Shown: positions 10,075-23,361, counted from the stretch's first letter. The stretch is DNA of 64,000 nucleotides from Mytilinidion resinicola (GCF_010093595.1 NW_022985447.1:721218-785217); one strand, 5' to 3'. Notes: generated by a model from the letters alone, not told the origin. Program-made: numbers and translations.

Positions 10075-11943
10075 ATGGACTACTCAACCCTCCCAAGCGA
10101 TCCTGAAGGGGCCTCACCATGGGCATCATCGCCCCAACACAATCGATCCGCCTTCGAGCAGCCTCCTACTAGTGACATACCACCTTCCCCGCTACCAACC
10201 TCGCCATATGGAGAAGACTCGGAGGACCACCATCCAGCATTAAGAACGTCGTCAGAGAATGGAGAACATGCTTCACATCAGCAGCAGCCGGCTTCGCCTA
10301 CTCGCGGTCCACAAGAGCACCAGAGACAAGAGCCTCAGCGATATCATCATGGCGCTCGCCAGCAGCGCCAACAACAGCCTCAATATAAGCTTTCTGCAAA
10401 GATAACGGGGCTGGAGAGGACAGGGCGGAAGGACCCCATCTTGCGGTTCGACGTATATGTATGTAAACACTGGTTCTCCCGTTGCGCCAGGACGTTATGC
10501 AGCTTTCCGAACTAACCTCGATGCCTATACTGTAGACAAACCTGCCGAAGTTTCGCACAACCCAATTCCGCGACGTACGCCGTATGCACTCCGAATTCGT
10601 GAAACTGGGCGAACACCTCATATCCGCCAATCCCGAAGCTTTTGTCCCCGCTGTTCCTCCACCACTGACCTCCGCTGGCGTTGGTACCGACGAAGACGAA
10701 GCACGCGTTAAGGCCTCCTTGCAGCGATGGCTGAATGTGGTGTGTGGCAATGATGTCTTGATGAGGGATGAAGAAATGGTGTTCTTTGTGGAAAGCGATT
10801 TTGGATATAGTCCTGTCGTCAGACGGAAGCAACCTGCCACTGGTGTCAAGCGAAAGGTCATCAAACAGTTTGCACCACCCCCGGATGACACGCCGGAACT
10901 CGCCGCTGCGAGACCAATTGTCAAAGCATTCTACTTGGGGACAATGGCCACAGGGCAGAAGGTGGAGAAGGTTGTCAAACACAGAAGAAGTATGTGAATT
11001 GGCACTGTTACACTAAGCCCAGTCTTCAGGTTGAGGAGAAGTACTAAAGCTAACATATCATACAGGTCTTGGTCTCGCCGAATCGGATCTTGGCGTCAAA
11101 TTTGCCGCTATGCATGTTCAGGAGACGCATCTCGGTTTGAGCACTGCTTATCGAAAGCTTGGGAAGGTTATACAAGCGACTGGCGATTTCCATGCAGCTC
11201 AGGGTACTGCTGAAGCCACGACTCTGGGAGATCCAATGACATACCACAGCAGCGATGCGTTCATCGTTAAGGAGACCCTTACGAACCGTCACATCCTCCT
11301 CCGTGACCTACTAGCAGCTCAAGCAACCACGCGCTCGAAGCTGTCAGCGGCCGATCGACTGAAGGCCAGCTCCAGTGTCAAGCGCGACAAAGTCGACGAG
11401 GCTATCTCCGCTCTAGACGAAGCGCGCAGTCACGAAGACTACCTTACAAAGAAGACACAACGAGTAACATCCAACCTCCTGCAGGAGCAACGCAAATGGT
11501 TCGCCCGATCAGCGTCTGAAATGCGGATTGCGATTCGGGAATACGTTGTACGCGAAATCGAAGCTGAACGGCGCACTCTGGCCACTCTCGAACAAGTACG
11601 CCCCGATATTCGAGCCATTGACGGCTCAGGTGGGCTCTCTCGCCTCGGCCGTGAGGCACATCCAAACACGAGGAGGGCTTCTCTTGCCAGCTCACAAGGC
11701 CCCAAGGGCGATGCGTGGTCTGGGGTGCCCCGAAGACCCGGCGATGGACTCAACAGGAGCGTCAGTGGTGGTCTGGCTGGTGTGCCGGCTGACATTGACG
11801 AAGAGGACGAGGAGGGTGACGGGAAAGGTGGTCGGAAGCGAGCTGTTAGTGGAGCTGGGAGCTTGAAGGGTGTTGGGGAGGAAGACGAGGACAGAATTGA
11901 TGCTAAGAATGCGGCCAGCCGGTTAGCGACGACGACTTTCTAG
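10075..11943 (+). CDS. VPS17: Vps17-like sorting nexin (PX-BAR), retromer component
   Basis: Subunit of the retromer sorting-nexin dimer that tubulates endosomes for endosome-to-Golgi recycling. Proposed exons are 10075-10458, 10536-10989 and 11066-11943, giving 571 aa. Donors are GTATGT and GTATGT; acceptors are TGTAG and TACAG; an ACTAACC branch site is visible at 10511. A low-complexity Gln/Pro/Ser N-terminus (1-105) precedes the PX domain (about 106-240; TNLPKFRTTQFRDVRRMHSE is a strong Vps17-like block). Residues about 290-500 are helical and heptad-rich, as expected for the BAR domain (LRDLLAAQATTRSKLSAADR region). The acidic/Gly C-terminus is probably disordered. Intact. Confidence 0.93.
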
Positions 11944-13023
11944 TTTTGGAGGTCGTGCTGTGCTATTGGAGGAGTTTGTATCAATAGCTTAGGTAGGCGG
12001 CTTTGGCGTGCATATTCAATCTTCAGTCGTGATATCAAATATTGCATAAGTCTCTCTTCTGTGTCAGAACCACGTTCCCTCGCTGTGAGTTCGCTCTCGC
12101 ATTCGATGGCGGTTTTATCTTTTACTTCTATGATGTGGAAGCATTTCTTGGATTATAATTAACGCGGCGCCAAAGGCGGGCACCAGTGTTCTGAATTACA
12201 AAAACGAGCGAAAGGGGACACGAAGTGTATAAGGCCATTAAGAGACTAGCAATTCCTAGACACCTTCTCTTTGCTCACGTAGCCTACTTATCAAGAATGA
12301 ACAACAAAGGCACGCGGGAATAGAAGTCCCTGAATCTCGTCTTGCTCACGTGACCATCCTCAACTTCTCGGATCCCAGCTACGCATGCTCCCAAACGTCT
12401 CAAAGTCCTACAAACGCGAGGATGAGCTTACTCGCATATATCACCGTTTCGTTGTGACGGCTCTCTTTTGGAACCATACGTAGAATCGCACGGACGTGTC
12501 GGACTGTTCTGCGACGGATGAGGTTTGAGAGAGAACGAGCGTGTGCTCACCAAAAATGATAGCATTGAAAGCACTCTCGTCGCCTCTCATTTGACTGTAT
12601 GAACGTCGTGATGCGCAGGAGGGATGTTCTTTCAATGTGCACAACCAAATAATTTTGGTTGCGTAGCAGCTGTTCACAATACCAAACGAGCACGACACGG
12701 TCACGTGACGATGTGAGTCTTTCGAACGGCGAGCTTGATTGGATCACGCAATCGCGGAGTGCAATGGTCAAATTGGGAACATGGGAGCGCAAATAACGCA
12801 GTCGTCCCGCTGCAGCGGATAAAGAAGGCTGCCCCCACGCGTCGTTGGTGGAGAGGAGCCGCCGCAAGTGCAGGGTGAGGTGCTCTACCTATCGCCGGCC
12901 GGCCTTGGCACTGTGACGAAGCATCGTCGTCAACTTCACGAAAAACACCACCACGCCTCGCCATCACGCATCTTTTGCCCGCGCGCTCCATGCGCAGACC
13001 CCCGGCTCCGTAATCCATCCACC
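11944..13023. other. Intergenic, no gene seen
   Basis: About 1.1 kb between VPS17 and MGM1. Open frames on the minus strand (for example 12547-12867 and 12701-13240) have no recognisable family, and the latter lies antisense to the MGM1 5' end. The stretch up to 13023 includes the MGM1 leader, with an in-frame open stretch but no upstream ATG that looks better than 13024. Confidence 0.5.
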
Positions 13024-15975
13024 ATGAGCGGGCGGCTCGCACGTCTCGCGCCTCTCGTCCGGCGTGCCGCAGTTGCGAACACGCCACACCGATTCTACCA
13101 TTCGGCCACCTCTGCGGGAGGTTTACTGCGATCAGATGCCGGATTGCGACTGTTGAAGCAGCGCCCCTGGCCCCTGGGGTCTTACGCACTGCACAATGTT
13201 CCTGCTGTGCGGTCCATATCTTTTGCCCGCATACTGCCAAAAATCGTCACCAAATTCGCCTCCCTGGGGGCTGTTGCTGGGGGAGCTGTGATTGCAGGAG
13301 CCTCGTATATTCAGTATCAAGCTGGGCGTAAGTGAAAGACCACAAATTGCTGCTATTGAAAATGCTAATTCAGTGCAGAGGCCGGTGGATATGTCCTGGA
13401 TATTTTCAACCGCACTACCGATCGAGCAACCAATATCGCCGGAACTTTATACGAAGGCGCCACTCAAACCTTGGACCAAACGAGAAGAGGATGGCAGAAG
13501 ACGAAAGAGGAGTTTGATTACCCAGATTGGTTGAAGTCGATTCTCTTCCCCGAAGAAACATCAGGGAGCAGCAGAGGTGGTTCAGGGCCCGAAGGAAATC
13601 CAAAACAAAGCGGTCCGAGTGCTGGCACCGCAGCGGCTGGAGCTACGACAGCAGCTGCGTTCGGATACGACTCCAAGGACGAGGAGGATCAGTCATCGGA
13701 AGAGAGGATTGCCCGGGACGAGCAGATGATGATGTTGACAAAGAAGATGATTGAGATCAGGAGCTTGTTGCAGACTGTGGGACAGTCGGAAACCCTCACT
13801 CTCCCGTCAATTGTAGTAATTGGATCCCAATCATCAGGAAAGAGCTCGGTGTTGGAAGCAATTGTCGGCCACGAATTTCTGCCAAAAGGATCCAATATGG
13901 TCACTCGACGACCTATCGAGCTGACCCTTGTCAACACCCCCGAGGCTCATGCTGAGTATGGCGAGTTCCCCGCCCTCGGCCTGGGAAGAATCACAGACTT
14001 CTCCCAGATCCAGCGGACACTCACAGACCTAAACTTAGCCGTCCCTGTCGAGGCTTGCGTTTCTGACGACCCCATCCAACTTCGAATCTACTCTCCCAAT
14101 GTTCCAGATCTTTCGTTGATCGATCTCCCTGGTTATATACAAGTCACCGGAAGGGATCAGCCACCGGAGCTGAAGGAGAAGATTAGGGAACTCTGCGAGA
14201 AGTATATCCGAAGCCCTAATATCATCCTTGCCATATCCGCCGCCGACGTAGATCTGGCGAACTCGACCGCCCTAAGAGCATCCCGAAAAGTGGATCCCCG
14301 AGGAGAGCGGACAATTGGTGTAATTACTAAGATGGATCTCGTTGATGCTGAACGTGGAGCTAGCTTACTGAACGACAAAAAGTACGCCCTGCGGTTAGGC
14401 TATGTCGGTGTAGTATGTCGAGTGCCACAAGCCATCGGCACCGGAAAGCTCTTCAATCGCGGCAACGGAAACATCACCAGTGCCATTGCCAAGAATGAGG
14501 CCGCCTACTTTTCATCACATCCTGAGTTTGGCGGCGATTCCCACCTAGACGTGGGAACGCAAAACCTACGGAAGAAGTTGATGTACGTGCTGGAATCAAC
14601 TATGGCATCCAGCCTCAAAACGACAAGCGAAGCTATTCAAAGAGAGCTCGCCGAAGCGACCTACGAGTTCAAAGTACAATACAATGACCGGCCACTAAGC
14701 GCAGAGTCGTACCTGGCCGAGAGCCTGGACGCGTTCAAGCACTCTTTCAAAGGATTTACAGAACAGTTCGGCAGGGCTGAGGTTCGAGCGATAGTAAAGC
14801 ACGAGATAGACCAGCAGGTGCTGAACCTACTAGCGCAGCGGTACTGGAACAGGCCATTTGATGACTTGTCCCAGCCGCTTCCCGACCCAGATCCGTTGAG
14901 CAGCCTCCCGAAGGCTGATCTGGACAACACAATCTGGCAAATCAAGCTGGATTCATCTAGTGCGTCATTGACGAAGCTCGGCATTGGCCGCCTGGCTACT
15001 TCGGTTGTCGCAAATGCCCTACAAGCACACGTCGATCAACTGACGTTGAGCTCTCGGTTTGCCAATCATCCATTCGCTCGCCAAGCCATCACAGAAGCAT
15101 CCACAACTATCCTGCGAGATCTGTCGTACGACATCAGCGACGAGCTAGAGATCTGTATCAAGCCGTACAAGTACCGGATTGAGGTCGAGGACAGCGAATG
15201 GGCCAAGGGCCGCGAGAACGTCACCAATGTGCTCAAAGAGGAATTGAAAGTCTGCGAGTCAGCAGCGAAGATTGTAGAAACACAGATCGGTGGTCGAAAG
15301 AAGGCGAAAGATGTAATGGCTTTCATCGACCGTGTGAGGGACGGGAAGGTTGTTCTCGAGGGCGATGGCATCGGTGGCGCTGGCGGATTTAGTTCTGCGC
15401 TTTTGCACAAAGGTATGTGTTATGATCTCCGACTACTGAAAATATGCTAATGAGCTCGATCTACAGGCCGCGAAGCTGTCTTCCTCCGCGACCGCCTTGA
15501 CGTGCTCAAGATGCGCATCATGGCCGTCAAGTCTAAACAATGCGCCAACAAAGCCAACAAATACTACTGCCCGGAAGTCTTCCTAGACGCTGTAGCTGAT
15601 AAACTCACTACTACCGCCGATCTATTCCTGGACGCCGAATTACTCTCCAAATTCTACTATCTTGTATGTTCCCCTTTCCCCTATCTCCTTTCTCTACTTC
15701 AATGTTTGAGCATCCTAACAAATGCATAGTTCCCCCGTGAACTAGACACCCGCCTCGGCCGCGGCCTCTCCCAAACTGAAATCGAGCGCTTCGCTCGCGA
15801 AGACCCCAAGATCCGGCGCCATCTCGACGTCGTGCGCCGCAAAGAGCTCCTCGAACACGTGCTAAAAGAGATGGAAGCGTTACGGCAACTCGAAGCTCGA
15901 GAAAAACGATTTTCCTCGCGCTCGACCCCAAATGAGCGAGAGAAGAGAGGGGGCAGAGGCTGGAGTCTATTCTAA
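13024..15975 (+). CDS. MGM1: Mgm1/OPA1-type mitochondrial dynamin GTPase
   Basis: Dynamin-family GTPase of the mitochondrial intermembrane space that fuses inner membranes and shapes cristae. Proposed exons are 13024-13327, 13379-15412, 15467-15663 and 15730-15975, giving 926 aa. The N-terminus is Arg-rich (presequence). A hydrophobic stretch (FASLGAVAGGAVIAGASYI, about 80-98) is the expected inner-membrane anchor. The region downstream of it is where the rhomboid protease cuts in this family. GTPase motifs: GSQSSGKSS near 250, VTRRP near 280, DLPG near 350, TKMD near 418. The middle domain and assembly domain follow, with a basic C-terminus. All introns have clean GT-AG sites. Convergent with the MFS gene, 127 bp apart. 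Confidence 0.94.
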
Positions 15976-16102
15976 ATAACGATCGTACCTCACGCGTAAG
16001 ACATAATGACGGAAACTGAAACCGGTATCCACAGGCGTTCATTCCGGGGGTTTTGGAAATACCACTCTGGGGCTCAGTATGTAGTGTATAGGTAGTCTTT
16101 TC

Positions 16103-17794
16103 TTATCCCACCAATCGCAACACCCTCTTCAACTTCCACAGCACTCCCCACCCGCCGAACACGGATGATAGGCCCGTGAATATGATGAGAGGGCCGTAGG
16201 TTGTGCCATAACCGAAGTTTCCAATCGCGCTCTTGGCCCCGGCTTTGAGGAGAGGTAGGCCGGCGAGTCCACCGCTTACGTAGCCGATTCCGCGAGCGCC
16301 GTTGAGGAGTCCGTAGATCATCCCCGAGTCGATCGCTTCGTTACTCTGCGCGGCTTCGCGCTCCAGTTCGTTCAGGATCCCACCCCATGTCGCGCTATAC
16401 CCACCCGCGAAGAACCCAAAGGTAATAGAGAACAGCACTAATAGCGCCAAACTCCCCTGGCTCGTCAGCCCCCAGAAGAGGAATGCAGAGAGCGCCGAGC
16501 TTCCAGCCGAGATGGCCGTCACGGTCGTCGCGGAGAGGGAGAAGCGCTTCTTGTCACTCAGATACCCAAAGAACGACGATGAGATGATGCCGGGTGCGTT
16601 GAATAACGTGAGTAATAAAGTGGCAGAGGTCTGGGATAGCAGCGTCACGTCATGCGCGTACTCGTTCAGATACGTCTGCGGGATGCCGTACCCGCAGCTC
16701 TGCAGCACGATCGCGACGGCGTAGATGTAGAACGTCTGGTGGCGTAGGAACGTCCAGGGCATCTTGCGCGCGTGGTGCGTGCGGGACACTACAACTGAGG
16801 GATGCGTAGGCACGAGGAAAATGGCGAGGATGCTGGTGGCGGCGGCGATGGCGGTCCAGATGCGGAGGGTGGTGCGGAAGCCGAAGTGGTCGAGGAGGCC
16901 GCGGAAGAGGAACGGACACGCGGAGCCGACGATGTTTTTGGCGGAGAACACGACGCCGTAGGCGACGGCGCGGTTTTTGATCGTGTACCACTCGCCGAGG
17001 GAGAGGGTGGTGGGGCTGTAGATGAGGGCGCAGCCGAGGGCGGCGAGGACGCCTTGGGTTGCGACGAGGTGCCAGACGGTGGTGCTGAAGGGGGAGAGGA
17101 GGAAGGAGAGGGAGGTGAGGAGGGCCCCGGCCAGGGCGGCGGTTTGGCGGTAGCGCGCAAGGCGTTTGGTGAAGAGGTAGAAGAGGAGCGGCATCGAGAG
17201 ATACATTACGCCGTTGGAGGTGGTCCCGATGATACCGGTGAGGGAGGGGGATCCGTGGAGGGGGTGGTGGGTGGTGTAATATTCTTGGAAGACACCGTAG
17301 CTCATGGCGAAGCCTGGGAAGAGTGTGAGTGGGATTGACCTGAAGGACTCATGATAATATGGATTCGGTCTGTATGCAATGGTACGCCACTGCTTGAGAT
17401 GCTTCGATATCTTCAGAAAGGATTTAAAGTTTTTATCAATTGACATTGAAAGTGTTCTCAACCTTTTCTGCAGAGTGTCCCTGGAATTTGCAGGCTAATG
17501 AAGATGATAGGAATAGCCATTCTCCAGGTTTTGAAATGGTGTTGAAGCACAAGCGCAGAAATGGCGGGTGAATAGAGAGGAACACATTATTCAAGTAAAG
17601 ATTTACCTACCCCATATCGGCAGCTGTAGTATCGCGGAGCCTACAAGAACGCAAGCTCTTTTCCTACTCGACTCGCCCTGTCTTGAGTCATCGTGATCGA
17701 GATTGATTGCATCTTGCTCTGGATCGTGAGGCGATTGATCGCCGACGTCCGAAAGTCGCGATTCGCGGAGAGCGATGTCCTCGGTTTCTGGCAT
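16103..17794 (-). CDS. MFS transporter, monocarboxylate-transporter-like
   Basis: Membrane carrier of 464 aa with about 12 predicted transmembrane helices. Proposed exons are 17794-17611 and 17313-16103. The G|GTAGGT donor and CCCAG acceptor rejoin TM1 (RACVLVGSAILQLPIWG + FAMSYGVFQEYY). The approximately 300-nt intron is long for this window, and a second small intron inside it cannot be excluded. The acidic N-terminal tail (about 45 aa) lies in the cytoplasm. Helices resemble the fungal MCT branch: SLTGIIGT...TM2, SPTTLSLGEWYTIKNRAVAYGVV in TM4-5, and a short TM6-7 loop. The substrate is unknown; yeast relatives (Mch-type) include the riboflavin transporter, and several have no demonstrated monocarboxylate transport. 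Confidence 0.85.
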
Positions 17795-18399
17795 TGTGAA
17801 TAGTTAGAGTCTAGGTTGTGTAGAGGAGATGAAGAAGTTCAAAGTTTGTGCTTCCAAAGCAATGACGTTAGTGGGTATGCTGACGATCTTTACTGTCTTT
17901 GGTAGACGGTCGCGTGGACTTGCTCCTGAAGTTGACGTTAAATAAACAGTGTGCAATCAATTGGAATTGGAAATTAGAGTTATTTGTATCGATAGATATC
18001 AGGCGTTACCTTTATGATGGAGGATGCAAATTTATATATCTGAGGAAAGATTTGGAAGTTCACCTGGAGAGATGAGGTGGGCAGCTGTCCATTCCGCTGA
18101 GCATTGAACGACACTTTCGGTATAGACGAGGCATCGCTTTCAAGATGCGTCACATAGGGTCGTTTTGTTGAGGACCCAGAAATTGTATTTAGTTTAGCCA
18201 TACTACTGCTGAAGCTCGTAGTTGTATGCGTAGGATACTCTAGTCGCTCCCCATAGTATTGTCTGTGCTTGGTATGGGCCACCTTGTCACGGTAGAGACC
18301 ACCATCAGCCAACTAGAAAGCATTCTGTCCTTTCAGCCGTTGAGTCACATCTGCCTACACTCTTCTTGAAGGCGACCCACGAGCCGAGGGTGGTATGAG
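17795..18399. other. Intergenic, unassigned frame
   Basis: 5' flank of the MFS gene and 3' flank of the first SET/MYND relic. A 110-codon minus-strand frame (18312-17980) starts with ATG but shows no family resemblance, no repeats and no membrane segment. It is probably not a gene. Confidence 0.4.
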
Positions 18400-20190
18400 T
18401 CAGGGTAGAAGCAATTCAGTCCAGTTCGCCAACTCAACATTCGGTACCTCTGGGCGCTCTGCTCTACATTTCACGCATCCACATCCAGTGCCGAACCACC
18501 GCAGTAACTCCTTTTGCCGCTGCTCATACGGCATAGACAGTACCACATCTGTGTAGCAGATGGATAGTTCACCTCCTTCCTTGATATCTCGGCAAGCCCA
18601 CATCTCCACTGAGAATCGGTTTTCGCCAGCTTTAGACACCCAGTCGACATTGGGTTAGCAGCTGTGGTTGAAGAGGCAGTGTAGCGAGTTTAGCGACCTG
18701 ATCCAGCCTTCACCGATAAACTTCGATATTATGTTGTTGTCGAGACGAGCCATGAGTCTGGATGACCCACTATCATACCGTAGATCTGTGAAAACGTCAA
18801 TGCAAAGGGTGTGAAGCATCTGTATCGGATACACGATATGCTCGTTATACGACCAGAATCGTGGTCTTCCAGCATAGTGTGGAGTCAAGGCTTTGACTGC
18901 TGGGCTATATAGGGGGTTAGAGCCACGGTAGGAGGATTCACTGTCCCATTGCACTATAAGAGCGAGGAATCGAAGAGTGTGTAACGTCATCATCTGTGCT
19001 CCGTATGCAAGCCTGTCAAGGCCAGGAAACTCAAACTTCTTGTTGCACGTAACCTTGTGGAAAGATTCCCTAGCCAGGTCTGCGCAAGCTTGGGTGCAGA
19101 ACTTGACGGTGGTACAGCATTCAAGGCCAATCGTATTGGCGTTGAAGAGTTGGAGACATACAGGACAAGCGTTTGGATTTGTTGAGATAGCGAGGGATGT
19201 CGAATCAACCTTGTCCCTGCACGCAATTCGCGCGTCGCAAACACGCCATATGCATCCCCAGTCTGCAACTTCGTCCCCCGGACTTGAGTCAGACCATTCT
19301 GGATCGAAGACTTTCCAAGTCGGCATCGTGACTCTGGAGATATGCCTAAAGCCTTCTTCAAGCCTTTAACCGCACCATTTGATCGCCGTAGCAGGGCGGG
19401 TTCCATCCAAGGATATGCCCGTAGGTAGACAGCTCCGAATCGTAGGCGGTCCGAATTGTTACCGTAGCAGCCTTTTGCTTCTAAATGGATCTTCTTCGCT
19501 TTGATGGAGGCTAATGAACGGTCTTGAAACCCCCGCAGACGAAAGAATGGTACGTGTTGTGCCATTTTATCGCGGAGATGGTGGATATCCCAGTGGCACT
19601 CCGTGTAGATGAGCCCAAGGTAGATTTCAAGCCAGATTGCCTTCTCCAAGCGGCGCAGCATAACGTTAAAGCTCCACCGTAACCCATATAACTCAGCGCG
19701 AATCCATTCATTAGGGGCTTCGAGCCAGATTGACATCCCAAAAGTCAACAGCACCTTTTCTCCAAGATCGGTGGTGGGATTCGACCGGGCGGCTTCAACG
19801 AGGAGACGAGCCTTATGCGTATCGCCTAAAGAAAGCTCAGGACAGCCGAGTACACGTAGTTTCTCAGCTCGATCTTTCCAAGTCTTTGGGTTGTAGGGCA
19901 ATTCGATTATTGAACGCGTCAACTCGCGGATCTCGGCCGAATATTGCTCGTATTTCTGCAGCGGAATTAGCAGGGTTCGAGAACGTAGTACATATGCCGC
20001 AAGCCGCCGTTAAGCTGGTAGAAATTCCCAGCGGAGTAAACAGATTGATGATCCCGAAGAGTGTACTAACCTCAATTGGAGGCTGGCTCCAGCCTGAAAA
20101 CGGAGAAGCACTGGTGGGGTCCCATCTCTCCTTGTCTCACGGCTTGTCCATATTTCGCGTTGCGGTGAAGCGCCTCTTTCACTATGGTAT
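18400..20190 (-). pseudogene. SET/MYND (SMYD-like) protein pseudogene, copy 1
   Basis: SMYD-type proteins are lysine methyltransferases with a SET domain split by a MYND zinc finger. Seen here: an N-terminal helical region (RELTRSIIELPYNPKTW... from exon start 19955), the start of SET (GDAYGVFATRELRAGTRL), a MYND finger (CPVC...CC...FCTQAC...C), the SET core up to FNHSC, then PNVDW and a CGCVKC post-SET cysteine cluster. Defects: a TGA at 20139-20137 where copy 2 has Trp, a one-base frameshift near 19220 just before the MYND finger, and a TAA at 18657-18655 inside the NHSCxPN motif. The spliced frame cannot give a full protein. It is a tandem paralogue of copy 2. Confidence 0.82.
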
Positions 20191-20653
20191 GCAACAAGTA
20201 AGAATTGAAGCTGTGGTGGGCTGCAGGTTTGATCAGAGGTGTCCCGTGCACAGTCTTGGCATTGCCTTCACCCAGTGAATGCTTGAACGCATCGTCACCA
20301 CAGGCTGGCGAGATTTGGGCAGCATCATTCAGTCTCTCCGGAGCTTCGATGAAAGTGTGGCGAGAAATCTTGAAGCCATCAATTGACAGAATCAAAGGGA
20401 CGAATGGGACACTGCGGCAGTGACGTTACGCCTTATCACATCAAGTTTGCTCTTGCAGATCTTGCTTGAAGAAATGAGGAAGAGAGAATCCATGTCGACG
20501 GAATCAAGAGTCATAGTACTGCCATGTTTGTCATGGACCGTTCCTGGACACAACCAAAGGTACTTCAACATGCATTGTAAAATTTGAGTGAGATAGAAGC
20601 AAACCATTAAGAACAGTCTGTTACCTTGCCGGACCATCCCTAGACGGTGTGAC
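20191..20653. other. Spacer between SET/MYND copies
   Basis: Probably holds the degraded 5' end of copy 1. No other gene is visible. Confidence 0.4.
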
Positions 20654-22534
20654 CTACCAATCTACTGTCCTCCTCTGCTCTGTTGCCGCGAGAAAGAGCA
20701 TGTTTTGCGAGCGGTCTTCTGAAGAGCAAGCAGAAAGGTGTCCCCGCCAATACCTCGCAAATTCGGCTTCGTCCGCGCCGGGCCGTTCGGCCTTACATCT
20801 CGCACATCCACAATCAGCACCAAACCAAGTGATGAGACGCCTCTGTCTCTCAGCAAATGGCTGGAATCTGCCCTCCTCGCCAACGTGGGAGATAAAAAGC
20901 TCCTCGCCCTTCTTGATATCTCGCTTGGCACGAATCATCACTGAAGAGCGTCGGTCATATTGATGCGTCCAGTCCAGGTTCGGGTGACAGCTGTGGTTGA
21001 GCATGGAATACAGCCGATTTAATAACTTGGTGCGGACTCCATTTCCTTCCTCTTCTCCATCCATATTGTTGAGGATTCGCATGTACATCGTCCTGATGAC
21101 CCAAGTGTCGTGGCGCAGATCAGCGAACACGTCGATGCCGAGGGTTTGAAGCATGTGGATGGGGTAGATGATGTCGTCGTGGTATCTCCAGGGTCGAGGG
21201 CCAGCGCGATTAGCTGTAAGGGTACTGACCACCGAATTGTACAGTGGGTGTGAACCGATGTCTGCCTGAACGATAACAGCTAGGCAACGCAGTAAAAGCG
21301 AATTTAGCGTCTGTCGAAACAAGCAAAGGTCGCTCAGTCCAGGAAACCTAAAAGTCTTGCCACACATGGCTTTGTGAAAGGACTTTTTCGCCTCCTTTGC
21401 ACATGCCGTGCTACAAAACTTGACGTTGCAGCATAGGAGATCGACTGCGTTGGCAGTCAATCTGCGGAAGCATACCTGGCATGATCCCTCGTCGGATGTA
21501 ACAGCCGCCACTGTACGATCGACAAGCAGGATCTCGCCTTTTCGCAAATCAGTGATCGCATAAACGCCGTATGCATCCTGGGCCGTGGTCCGATTACCTT
21601 CCTTGATGGAACTGTTCTCGACACTACACCACGAGTTAGACGCCTTCTGCATGTCCTGCTTCAGTTCCTCGAGACGTTCTCCTCGATGCATCATATCGGA
21701 AGCCATCCAGGGATAGGTGCGGGTGTGAATGCCGCCGTTTCGTAAAGCTTCATATTCGTCGTGGCGGGGATTACCATCTTTGGGTCAACACTCTTTTTTC
21801 AATTCGAACAGCCTCTCCATACGAGCTAAGTCCGTAGGCGGATAGTGCGATTTCTGTGCCACGGTAGGAAGAAGGTGGTGTAGATCCCACATAGCCTCCA
21901 AGCGTACCAACTGTTGCGCAATACCGGTCCAGATATCTTTCTCAAGGTTTCGAAGAGAGATCTCAACCGACTCCCGGAACCGGCCGAGCCCATACTGCGC
22001 CCATCGGTCCGCAGCATTCATCCATCCGCTCATTCCGCAAACCAGCAAAGCCTTTTCTCCAAGTTCGGTGGTGTTAGATAGGGCTGCCTCGACCAGAAGG
22101 CGTGCTTTGTGTGCATCGCCCACGGCCAGCTCAGGATAACCAAGTTTGCTCAGTGCCTCAGCACGTCTGATCTATGCGTAAGGGTGGTAGGGAAGTCCGA
22201 TGATGAAGTCTGTCAGCTCGCGTACTGAAGCTACATGTAGCTTATATTCCTATCACAAAGAGTTAGGAGACATAAGAAAGACGAGACTGATACAATCACA
22301 TGCTTGCAAAGACGTCGAAATTTCAGTCAGTACGCTGTGCTAACAAGCTGTCCGAATTAGAAAGGAGAAGAAAGGCTTACTCACTTCAGCTGAAGGGGTC
22401 GGCCACGCCACCGTGACAGCGGCGATTGTGGGTTCCCATCTCTCTTGTGCCCAAGGTTTCTCCATCTCTGACTGACTGGCGAGAGCGTATTTTGCTCTGC
22501 TGTACATATAGGCAAAGATTGTGATGGAAAGCAT
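20654..22534 (-). pseudogene. SET/MYND (SMYD-like) protein, copy 2, two in-frame stops
   Basis: Model: exon 1 22534-22385 (ends GAA|GTGAGT) and exon 2 22249-20654. Exon 2 stays in one frame but is cut by TAG at 22174-22172, where copy 1 has Trp (PKTW), and by TGA at 21787-21785. From the Met at 21706 a 350-aa frame is uninterrupted. It contains QDAYGVYAITDLRKGEILLV (SET start), a MYND finger (CQVC...CC...FCSTAC...C), an intact LNHSCHPNLDW motif, ISHVGE, and a CGCARC post-SET cluster. A shortened SET-MYND protein is therefore still possible if transcription starts internally, but the full-length gene is broken. Adjacent to copy 1 in the same orientation. Confidence 0.8.
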
Positions 22535-23361
22535 TTGCAAACAGACCGAAGTTCTGTGCGCTTGGCGCTGCATTCACCCGATACATGCTCCACCTCATTG
22601 TTTCCATTGGCTTGACTGTGAGAGGAATGCAGCTTGTATTGCTTGCGTGCAGATAACAGAGATTGTATAGGATTGCTCAGTAGAGAAAGGTAGGGAACAA
22701 ATACAACATGTCTAGAACGCATTGATGTATGAGACATGGCCTTGCAAACGCGCTTGATGAAAGTGGAAGAAGACACGCATCTTATCGGAGGACAAAGTGC
22801 TTGTAGTCCTCCCGAATTCGTACTGGCTGTCAAAGAGTAGATGCTCCGAGTTGTACATGACAGTGCAGTTCAAAAGGGGACTTTGGTGGCACCTAGGTAC
22901 CATGGTTCCAGTGCTCTAGCTACATGAATGGCACGCGTCTCTGTACGCGTCAAACCAGGACACTTACCTCGTTTGCGTAGATAAAAGTAGAACGGACGAG
23001 AATAACATGTCGTGAATGAAGCCTCGGGACGTCTCCGCGGTGGGTGATTTGGGGACCTCATGACAGTGACATGAACATTGAACCCTCTCCTAACTCATCT
23101 CAAAGCAACCTCTTCTGAGATTGTCGCCTAGGGCTCTTCCTAAGGCAGCTACTTGAATAATGGGATGCAAGTTGACGGAGAGACGCTCTCAGATGTCATC
23201 TAATCAACCCTGAGCCGGAGCCAACTAACGATCCATGCCGTCTCGGGAGCCAGGGAGCTCATCCACTATCTTCGCGTCATCTTTCTACGACTAGCATCAC
23301 ATATTCACCATCCCGACAGCCAGCGACCTCTGACCGTCCCGAGGGACCTTGCCTGCTTTCG
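22535..23361. other. Intergenic, no gene seen
   Basis: Divergent 5' flanks of SET/MYND copy 2 and cullin-4. No recognisable coding frame or RNA gene. Confidence 0.5.

Noticed and set aside
16802..17338. 178-codon Glu/Gly-rich plus-strand frame
   Set aside because: It is antisense to the MFS gene in a GC-biased stretch; low complexity reflects the codon pattern of the true gene.
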